A stretch of DNA of 13,808 nt. Source: Pigoraptor vietnamica. Lineage: Eukaryota > Opisthokonta > Filasterea. The DNA lies in assembly GCA_943704525.1 (NCBI GenBank), contig CALSCQ010002029.1:1-13808 (forward strand), given 5' to 3'. Below the pieces are notes generated by a model that worked only from the letters and a program-made list of their open reading frames with translations, was not told where the DNA came from and made no database searches. Positions within the stretch are counted from its first letter, which is position 1. Each line of letters starts with the position of its first letter. Made by a program: the position numbers and the translations under genes. Below, piece after piece: positions 1 to 7,650 of this stretch.

Positions 1-839
1 GCTCCCTGCTGCAGCAGACGTACAGGAACATCGAGGTGGTTGTTGTCGACGACAAGAGCGAGGACGACACGCCCGCGTTGCTGAAGGAGCTCGCCGCGCG
101 CGATAGCCGCATTGTTGTTGTGACGAACGAGGTTAACAAGGGAACGTATCCGTCGCGCAATGTCGGCCTGCGCCACTGCACGGGCGAAGTGTACGCAAAC
201 CACGACGGTGACGACGTCGCCATGCCCGATCGCATAGCGGCGCAGCTTGAACCGATCGTCGACAACCGCGCTGACATTACATTCTCGCTGTTTGTGCGGT
301 CGCACATATCACTGGAAGATTTTCGCCGGCCAACAAACGAGGTGTACGAACTCTCGCAACTGGCACGGTGGGTTAATACGATGGTCCTGTTTCGGTGCTG
401 CTTGAGTTCATTCCGCGAATCTCCTCTTCTCAGAATCCACCGTTACCCGAGCGGCTGGTACATGTACTGCTGCCGCGAGAAGCTCGGCCTCATGACGACG
501 ATGGTGCGCATGTCTGTGTTTAAGGAAGTGGGCGTGTTCGACGAGGCGCGCTTCTCCGGCGACCTCGAGCTGATCGAGCGGTACTTGGCCAAGAGGCTCC
601 ACATGTTTGTGTCGGACGGCCTCTTCAACGCGCACGCGCTCTTTGACACGATGACGTGGGCAGTTCCGCCGTTTATTGAGCGGCTCAACCGCACGCTTGT
701 GATTGCGTACGACTCGGACACGAGCCTGTCCCACCTTGTGCCCATCAAGGGCAACGAGCGGCGGGCGTACGAGGCCGACTACCGCCGGCGGCACGTGAAC
801 GAAACGAACCCACTCGTGGGCGACGACTCGCCCTTTTAA
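1..839 (+). CDS. Family-2 (GT-A fold) glycosyltransferase, 5' end outside window
   Basis: Transfers a sugar from a nucleotide-sugar donor; donor and acceptor cannot be told from sequence. The frame is open from base 3 to TAA at 837-839. Visible GT2 marks, counted from the first residue in the window: the QTYRNIEVVVVDD strand 5-17 with its paired Asp, and HDGDD at 67-71 as the metal/nucleotide-binding D-x-D. After the intron, FDEARFSGDLELIERY (about 157-172) looks like the usual acceptor-side acidic segment. A 66-nt intron is proposed at 368-433: donor gtgggt, pyrimidine-rich acceptor ending ctcctcttctcag, phase 2. It has no in-frame stop, so the region also reads straight through. Removing it joins SQLAR to IHRYPSGW and gives 256 aa in the window. 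No signal peptide or membrane segment is visible, but the N-terminus is missing. The family call is firm; the specific enzyme is unknown. Confidence 0.85.
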   Translation, partial: SLLQQTYRNIEVVVVDDKSEDDTPALLKELAARDSRIVVVTNEVNKGTYPSRNVGLRHCTGEVYANHDGDDVAMPDRIAAQLEPIVDNRADITFSLFVRSHISLEDFRRPTNEVYELSQLARWVNTMVLFRCCLSSFRESPLLRIHRYPSGWYMYCCREKLGLMTTMVRMSVFKEVGVFDEARFSGDLELIERYLAKRLHMFVSDGLFNAHALFDTMTWAVPPFIERLNRTLVIAYDSDTSLSHLVPIKGNERRAYEADYRRRHVNETNPLVGDDSPF

Positions 840-1056
840 CGATCAGTCAAATGACGTCTTCATTTAAATGTCATCATCGCGACGTCATTGACAGTGCCTG
901 TCAGGTGCACCACCCCAAAGCACACGGCGATGCACGGCGTCGCACAACACACAATTGGAGCGCTGCATTAAACGTGCGTGGTGGTGTTGCCGTGGACCTG
1001 CCCCTTACTTTCGCCTCCATTGTGGCCGGCTGTCTGCAAGTGCCGGCGTTGTCACC
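840..1056 (+). promoter_or_regulatory. Intergenic region upstream of MCCC1, with palindrome cluster
   Basis: These 217 nt separate the glycosyltransferase stop from the MCCC1 start and must hold the 3' end of one and the promoter of the other. The first part is rich in dyads: a 9-bp inverted repeat AATGACGTC (850-858) / GACGTCATT (881-889) carrying TGACGTC cores like CREB/ATF sites, a perfect palindrome CATTTAAATG (861-870), and TGACAG-TGC-CTGTCA (889-903). No AATAAA signal or clear TATA box is seen. A promoter role is inferred from position only. Confidence 0.4.
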
Positions 1057-4000
1057 ATGCTTGCTGCGCGCACTCGCCTGGTCGGGTCGGCCTGGCGGAA
1101 CGGGTGCGTCTTGTGGGCGCGTGCAGTGTTGCGCAGTGTGCGCAGTGCGCCGTGCGTGGAGTGTGTTGGCCCCTTGTGCAGGCGCTGTCTTTGTGCGTCG
1201 TTGGCTGTGCTGTGTTGCACTGGCTCACGCGAGAGTGTGGGCGTGCCTCGCTGCAGTCATGTCGTGCGGTACGCGTCCACCACGAGCCTCCAGATGTTCG
1301 ACAAGATTCTCATTGCCAACCGCGGCGAAATTGCGTGCCGTGTGATGCGCACTGCGAAGAAGATGGGCGTCAAGACGGTGGCGGTGTTCAGCGACGCCGA
1401 CCGCAACTCGATGCACACGCAGATGGTGCGTGCTGCTGCATTGGTTCATTTTGCGTGCACTGTCGCCTCACAAGGATCGCCGCACCCACTTTCAGGCTGA
1501 CGAGGCGTACAACATTGGTCCCGCGGCCTCGCGCGAGAGCTACCTGCGCATGGACCGCATCGTGGAGGTGGCCAAGCGCAGCGGCGCCAAGGTGGGACAC
1601 AGTGCGCGTTGCTGGCGTGCAATTGCAGGCAACTGCGACGGGAGCTGAAGGGACCGCTTTCTTGGGTTGCACGGCGCAGGCCATTCATCCTGGCTACGGC
1701 TTCCTCTCGGAGAACGCCGAGTTTGCCGACTACTGCAAGAACAACAACGTCGTCTTCATCGGGCCTCCTGCCTCCGCCATCCGCGACATGGGCTCAAAGA
1801 GGTGCGTCTGGCGGTATCGCGGATGGTGTATACTGCATGGTTCCCCAGAGCAACACACGCACACTAAACACACGCGCGGACGCACCGCAGCGCTTCGAAG
1901 GTGATCATGTCGAGCGCGGGTGTCCCTGTCGTCGGCGGATACCACGGCAGCGACCAGTCGCTCGAGCGCCTCAAGGCCGAGGCCGACAAGATTGGGTTCG
2001 TGCTTTCTCTCTGCCTAATCTTAGAGGCGATGGGGGTTCAACCTATGACTGGCGCGAACTGAGGTCTCTGCCTAACCGCTTTGTCGCCATGTGGCTTATG
2101 GCGGTCGTCCGCAGGTACCCTGTGCTCATCAAGGCCATTATGGGTGGCGGAGGCAAGGTAGCGCCCCTGTGCATGTGTGAACGTGTGCATGCGTCTGTTC
2201 TCGTGCCGCTCCGTGTTGATGCGCCGATTCGCACGCGCAGGGCATGCGCATCGTGGAACGCCCCGAGGACTTTGAGGCCATGCTCGAGTCTTCGCGGAGG
2301 GAGGCGATGAAGTCGTTCAACGACGACAAGGTGCTTGTCGAGAAGTACCTGCTCAACCCCAGGTGCGTGTGCGCGTGTGCGCTGACCAACACTGTTCGCT
2401 TGTAATGGTCGGGGAGCCTTGCCTGGGTTCATTGCACCCGTCATTCCTGTCTGACGCCGCACCGTGCAGGCATGTCGAGGTCCAGGTGTTTGCCGACACA
2501 TTCGGCAACGCAGTGTACTTCTACGAGCGCGACTGCTCCGTGCAGCGTCGCCACCAGAAGATTATCGAGGAGGCTCCGGCGGTGCGTCCCGTCTGTGCGC
2601 ATATGTGTGGCGAGTGTCTGCTCATTCTGTTTCCGATGTTGTCGCTGCAGCCGGGCCTGACGGACGCAATCAGGGCTGAGCTCGGGGAGGCGGCCGTGCG
2701 TGCGGCGAAGGCGGTCAAGTATGTCGGCGCGGGTATGTGCTGTGCGATGCATCACGGCTCTGTGGCACGGTGACCCATTGCGTTGCGTGCCGCCGCAGGC
2801 ACCGTCGAGTTCATCATGGATTCGAAGACGCGCCAGTTTTACTTTATGGAGATGAACACGCGCCTCCAGGTGGAGCACCCCGTATCCGAGATGGTCACCG
2901 GCGCAGATCTCGTCGAGCTGCAGCTGAAGGTGCGCATCCGCTTGTCCCGTTGTAGCCGTTGCGCTTGCAGTTGCCACTGCGATGCGTGGGTCATCGCCTC
3001 TAATGCGTCTGCAACCCCTCCAGGTTGCGAGTGGCATGCCGCTGCCGATGAAGCAGAGCGACATTCGCCTCAACGGCCACGCGTTCGAGGCGCGCGTGTA
3101 CGCGGAGAACCCTGCCAAGTGCGTGGAATACCTGTGCGCGTGTGCTGCGTCTGCCGCATGGCTGCTGTTAGGTTTCTCTGCGGCTGTGCTTATCTCCCGC
3201 TTCGCCCAGAAATTTCCTTCCGGGGACTGGCCCTCTCGTCCACCTGCGCACCCCAGACCCATCGGACACCGTCCGCGTGGAAACGGGAGTGCGGCAAGGT
3301 GGGCGTTTGCATGCATTGTGCCTGTTGTGTGATGTGTGTGTGTGTGTGTGCGCACGCGCGAGCGCGTGTGGGTGTGTGTGTGAATTATTGCGCGTTCTGT
3401 GCTTGCGCGCGTAGCCTCACGCGCCTGTCATTGCAGGCGATGCGGTGACTGTGCACTACGACCCAATGATTGCTAAGCTCGTCGTGTGGGGTCCCGACCG
3501 CGATTCGGCCCTCCTCAAGCTGCGGAACTGCCTCAACCAGTACGAGGTGCGCAGTCAACTTGCGCATGTCGGAACAGGGGCACCTCCGTTTGCTCGGTGG
3601 CTCTACTGACGCCAACCCATTTACATTTGCGCAGATCGTCGGCCTCAACACCAACATCCAGTTTCTCAGCGACCTCGCGGGCCACCACGCGTTCCGCAAG
3701 GGCGACGTCGAGACGGGATTCATTGCGGTATGGCGCAGCGTGTGTTATTTGTTGCTGTTTTTTGCTGCAGAAGCGGCGCTGAAGTAGCTACATGTTCCAT
3801 TACAGCGCTTCCACGGCGAGCTCTTCCCGACGCGCCAGCCCCTGTCGGACTCGGCGATTGCGCAGGCGGCGCTCGGCCTCCTTCTCCGTGAGCGACGAGA
3901 CAACACGCGGCCGACCGCCAACAGTGGTGCGTGCCATCACTGCGTCGGGTCATGGTCTCGTTTGCGTGGGCTTCTGTGTATGTTGCGAGCCCCTTGCTGA

Positions 4001-5054
4001 CATTGGCCTTCCCATTGTTCGCAGACGATGCGCACTCGGCATGGTCGTCCGGTGATTCGTGGCGCCTCAACGAGGAGTTTACGCGGCGGATATCGCTGAC
4101 GGACAACGGGCACGCGGTGAAAGTCGACGCCACGTGCCGAGCGGACGGGTCGTACTCGTTCCGGGTATGTGCTAGTGTGGTGTTGGACGCTTGTGGGAAG
4201 GAGAGTGTTTAGTGCTGGTCTTTGCGCTCCGTGCTAGTGTGTAGCGTAGCGATTGGCGGCCGTGGGCTGATCAAAGGGTCGCTGAACTGCAGATCGAGCA
4301 CTCTGGCCGCGGCAAGGATGCGCCGGCCGCGACTGTCGAGGCGCGCGGCACGCTGTCCGCGGAGGGCGCCCTTGCCGGTCACGTGGGCGACCAGTACATC
4401 AAGGCGAACGTGGTGTCGTACGGCGACAGCGTGCACGTCTTTGGCTCGGTGCGTTCCGCATGCTTACTATGTGCCTCGTGCTTGTCGTGTGCCTCGTGCT
4501 CATTTGACGATCCGTTGTAGGAGAACCAATTTCACGTCGAGATCCCCGCGCCTGCCTATCTGACGGCGTCGAAGGCCGGCGATGCGCGCTCGTCGGTCGT
4601 TGCACCGATGACGGGCAAGATAGAAAAGGTGGGCTTGGGTCGCAGCTTTCGTCGCGGTGCTTTGTCGTGCGTGCGTGTGTGCCTTATCGGTGCACGGCGC
4701 CTTCGCAGGTGCTTGTAAAGCCGGGTGATAAGGTCGCGAAGGACGCGCCGCTGGTTATCCTGGAAGCCATGAAGATGGAGGTGCGTGGAAAGCACGGCGC
4801 ACTCGGCACACGAGTGCTGTGTTCATGTCTTGGTGCGATTCGGAAAGAGTTGTTCCTTTGTTCAAGCCGCGATGACGCTGCGCCGCGTGCGTCGTGGCGT
4901 GGATGCGTTGCTGTTATGCAATGGCTCAGTGACCCCTGCGCAGCACGTGATCCGGTCCCCCTTCGCCGGCGTCGTTAACAAGGTGAACTTCAAGGCGGGT
5001 GACCTGGTCGCGCAGGACGCCCTCATCGTCGAATTCCAAAAGGGCGACAAGTGA
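1057..5054 (+). CDS. MCCC1: Methylcrotonyl-CoA carboxylase alpha subunit, mitochondrial (biotin carboxylase + biotin carrier)
   Basis: Carboxylates enzyme-bound biotin for conversion of 3-methylcrotonyl-CoA to 3-methylglutaconyl-CoA in leucine breakdown, in the mitochondrial matrix with the beta subunit (not in this window). Exons: 1057-1103, 1257-1425, 1496-1591, 1680-1801, 1891-1995, 2115-2157, 2241-2362, 2470-2581, 2651-2732, 2799-2929, 3024-3118, 3210-3298, 3437-3546, 3635-3727, 3806-3926, 4025-4164, 4293-4448, 4521-4628, 4709-4780, 4944-5054. They total 2124 nt, 707 aa, close to the family length. Residues 1-28 are an Arg-rich transit peptide without acidic residues. The biotin carboxylase starts at [16 protein letters not shown] (30-45). 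ATP-grasp glycine loop GGGGKG is 190-195. Catalytic/Mg residues lie in [10 protein letters not shown] (317-326), and Arg367 in EARVYAEN. The biotinyl domain carries EAMKM (666-670) with target Lys669 (codon 4772-4774). MCC rather than propionyl-CoA carboxylase because of [17 protein letters not shown] and the divergent middle domain. The start has a CACCATG context. Introns 1 and 5 (donor gttcgt) are the least certain. Confidence 0.95.
3333..3380 (+). repeat. TG/CG alternating tract in MCCC1 intron 12
   Basis: Bases 3333-3360 alternate strictly between pyrimidine and purine: (TG)9 followed by a CGCACGCGCG run. After a one-base break, further GCGTGTG and GTGTGTG repeats follow. The tract lies inside the 138-nt intron 3299-3436, one of the longer MCCC1 introns. 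Such sequence is prone to Z-DNA and slippage; no function is implied. Confidence 0.8.
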
Positions 5055-5120
5055 TCGGAATGAAGCGAGGCGTTGTCCGCACTGTGCCGCACTCTGTCCG
5101 CACTCTGTCCCACCGTCCCT
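5055..5120. other. 66-nt convergent gap between MCCC1 and ITFG2 stops
   Basis: The two stop codons face each other across 66 nt, so both 3' UTRs must overlap or be extremely short. The gap holds three imperfect copies of an 11-nt unit, CCGCACTCTGT, at 5077-5086 (shortened), 5087-5097 and 5098-5108. No AATAAA is present on either strand. Confidence 0.7.
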
Positions 5121-7249
5121 TCATTCCTGGTGCATTCGCGACTGCGCAGCCCGCTTCCACGCCTCCATGTGCGGCAGCTCAGCGACGAGTGCGCGCACTT
5201 TTTCCGCCTTGGACAGCGCGCGCCCTTGCGGTCCTAGCGACGCGAATATCGGCGCGAGCAGCCCCCCCGATGCCGGACGCTCCGCAGTTGGGTCCAGCTC
5301 AGTCGCGGCGTCCAAAAGCTCGCCGCTGACGAGGTCGACGGTCGAGGGCACGCGCAGGTGCCCGCCAAGGGCCTCCGAGACGCCGTAACACACGACGATC
5401 GAGTCGGAAAACGTCACGTACACCAGGCACGGCACGTTGTTCGTGAGCAGCGGCGTGCCGTCGGGGTCCTTGGCCACGGTCGCCGGGAGGTGCCGGTCGG
5501 GCGCATAGAGACCCGCCGCAAAGGCGCACACCTCGTCCTCAAATTGGTACGTCGCGACATTGCCGGCGGCGTCCGCAAGGCACGTGAAACCGTCCCAGGC
5601 GCATGCCGCGGCGACGGTGGGGTTGCGTGGAATGGGCTGCGCGCTAGAGGCGTGTGTTGCGGACAAGTATGCGCGGCGCATGTCCAGCGAGCCCACGGCG
5701 AAGAATTGTCGGTCAAACTGCAGAGTCAACAGCAGTTAGGACCACAAGGCAGCCGCGCAGACAGCAACAGGTTAGGACTAGCAGCCGACAGCAGACAGCG
5801 CTCAGTACGGACCTGCCGCGACCACAGCCGCGCCTCGGCCTTGTGCATGCTGAGGCTGCCGTCCAGACTGCACAGAGCGACGACGTCGGGGATGCCATCG
5901 GGTTCCGACGCAAGGCCGCCCACGACCTCCGTCGACGCATCCGCCGATGGTTCGTCTGTCTCCGCACTGAGAAAAGGAGAGGCAAAGGGGCACTATTGAG
6001 CAGAATGGACCAGGACAGCTGAGTGGGATGAGATGGGGAGCAAATAGCCCGATTGAACTGTCACGGGCAAAACGCACCCGCCGTCCGCGATGCATCTCAG
6101 CACGCCGGCGCTGTCGACCGTAAGCACGCTTCCGCCGGGCTGTGACACGGCGAGGCACGGCCGGCCGTCCTTCCCGCGCGCAACCGCAAGCGAGCCAATT
6201 TGCCCCGGCACTTCGATTCTGCGACGGAGTGGGCTCAGCATCCACAGCGCCGCCTGGACAGCACACGCGCACGCACCCACCTTCGCACCTCCCCGAATCG
6301 CCCCTTCCCTTCACCCTGCTGTTCCCACCGGTACACGTGTAGCACGCGGTCGGTGCGTCCCAGCACGAGCTCATTGCGTCCGTCCCCATCCACATCCATC
6401 ACTAGCAGCGCGTGCGCATTCACGGCGATCGAACACGACGACGCAGGCTGCATCGACGGCGGCGCGGGCGTGGACGGCGGGTGTGCGCTCCCCACGCCTG
6501 TCGGTAGCCGCTCTCCGGCCTGCGCGGCCTCTGAGAGCGTGATCTGCGTGCTCAGACTCGGCGTGCGCGTCGTCCGCGCAGAGTCATATCCGGCCAACTC
6601 CCCGTCCATGTCGTGCAGCGACAGATCGCCATTTTCCCTCGACAGTTGCGCGTTCAGCGGGGGCCACGAGCTCGAGGGCCGCGGGGACGGCGTCGAGTCG
6701 AGCGAAAAAACGTGGCACACCCCTTCCGCGGTGACGGCGAGCAGCTGATTTGCGCCCGCGTTCAGCGCATCGCCCACCACGACGCATGCGATGGTGCCGA
6801 GATCGCCACAGGAGCGCCAGGGCTGTACGGGCTGCAGCGCAAGCCCCGTGACGTGCGCATCGGGCGGACGTCCGCCCTTGAACACAGAGAGCGTCCCGTT
6901 GACATTGCCAACGACCAGCTCGTTGCCCTGCAGGCGGGGATGGGGAACAAAGGTGGGCGCCATGTGTCGACGAGAGCAGGGCTGGTGCACGCGGCCGTAA
7001 CGCCGTATGCGCCATGCATGTGTGCATGCGTGCAGCGACGAGTAAAGCCGTATGCGCCATGCATGTGTGCGTGCGTGGCATGTGCCGGGAACGTAATGAG
7101 TGTGAGCAGCATAAGGTCAGTCGGCGCCCACGCACCCCGTCGTTGTCTGCATCGCCCAGGCACACGGCGTGCGCGAAGATGTTGCCCGAGAATGCAAGCA
7201 CGATGCGCTCGAGCAGCGCGATGGCGCGCGGCGTGTCACCGGTCGACAT
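5121..7249 (-). CDS. ITFG2: ITFG2-like FG-GAP/beta-propeller protein (KICSTOR subunit)
   Basis: In animals ITFG2 joins KPTN, SZT2 and C12orf66 in KICSTOR, which holds GATOR1 on lysosomes and restrains mTORC1 when amino acids are scarce. Exons, transcript order: 7249-7136, 6927-6281, 6218-6078, 5966-5813, 5717-5121; 1653 nt, 550 aa, against roughly 450 for the human protein from memory. Family marks: N-terminal AFSGNIFAHAVCLGDADNDG then NELVVGNVNG (FG-GAP-like, about 33-50); MDVDGDGRNELVLG with TDRVLHVYRWE (about 215-238); ALCSLDGSL; ACAWDG; and CLVYVTFSDSIVV near the C-terminus. The extra length is mostly a Ser/Pro/Thr-rich stretch at about 115-205. The start at 7249 matches where the family begins; an upstream exon at 7536-7468 is possible. 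The intron 2 donor (6280, gtgggt) was chosen because it keeps phase with the only acceptor that restores VRRIEVPGQIGSLAV. Confidence 0.9.
7002..7077. repeat. Tandem duplication inside ITFG2 intron 1
   Basis: Two 31-nt copies, 7002-7032 and 7047-7077, each beginning GCCGTATGCGCCATGCATGT, differ at a single base (position 25, A versus G). They start 45 nt apart with an unrelated 14-nt spacer. They lie within the 208-nt intron 7135-6928, the longest placed in this window, so a recent local duplication probably lengthened it. Confidence 0.85.
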
Positions 7250-7650
7250 GTGCGGGTGCACCCCCGTCTGTGCCGGACGCGGCAAACTGAGGCTTGAAAG
7301 GGCGCTGGTGTCCTCTCAGCATGTGCTTCGCCCCATCTGCTGAGCCTGCGTCGACGCGCGCTACGAAGGCACGAATGGACCCCGCCCTTAGACACACGGC
7401 AAGTGCGGCGGGTTGAGCCCGCCGTTAGTGAGTCGCACAGCGAGTCGCAGTGCGTCTGTGTGCTCACAGCCCACTCCACAATCAGCTGGCTGGCCCACGT
7501 GAGACCCAGCCACTCGGCGGCGCCGTCACCCTCCATCAGCGGCAGTGCATCCCTTTGTGCATCGTAGTGCGTGTTGTGTGCGTGTGTGTGCATGCGAGGC
7601 ATTGCTGAAGGGCGGGCCTGTCACACCGCGTGATTTGCGAGCGGCCGTCA
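7250..7650. promoter_or_regulatory. 401-nt divergent promoter region, ITFG2 / SRPRB
   Basis: ITFG2 and SRPRB start head to head here, so this is the likely bidirectional promoter. No TATA box is evident. There is a short direct repeat GAGTCGCA near 7433-7450. On the minus strand at 7536-7468 an ATG begins a 23-codon coding-like segment (starting MEGDGAAEWLGL) that ends exactly at a GTGAGC donor, and a CAG acceptor at 7270-7268 continues in frame into the ITFG2 start. It may be an alternative first exon, in which case the true promoter gap is only about 114 nt. Confidence 0.4.

Noticed and set aside
842-878. Box C/D snoRNA on the minus strand (ATGATGA and CTGA)
   Set aside because: The two boxes are only about 30 nt apart with no room for a guide, C'/D' boxes or a terminal stem.
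2441-3355. 304-residue minus-strand ORF across MCCC1
   Set aside because: It runs antisense through several well-supported MCCC1 exons and introns, and its composition (His/Arg-rich, TH repeats) is that of GC-rich antisense sequence.
1058-5054. Propionyl-CoA or acetyl-CoA carboxylase instead of MCC alpha
   Set aside because: The residues around [20 protein letters not shown], the middle domain and the biotinyl domain follow the MCC alpha pattern, and the length (707) fits MCC alpha and not the much longer acetyl-CoA carboxylase.
6254-6276. Intron in ITFG2 using the GTGCGT at 6276 and the CAG at 6256-6254
   Set aside because: It would be only 23 nt. Using the donor at 6280 and the acceptor at 6221-6219 gives a 62-nt intron, keeps phase and restores the family sequence.
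6090-6748. Overlapping plus-strand ORFs of 150-182 residues opposite ITFG2
   Set aside because: They are reverse complements of the ITFG2 exons and show no domain.
7002-7077. CRISPR-like repeat
   Set aside because: There are only two copies, inside a eukaryotic intron, with no array or cas genes.
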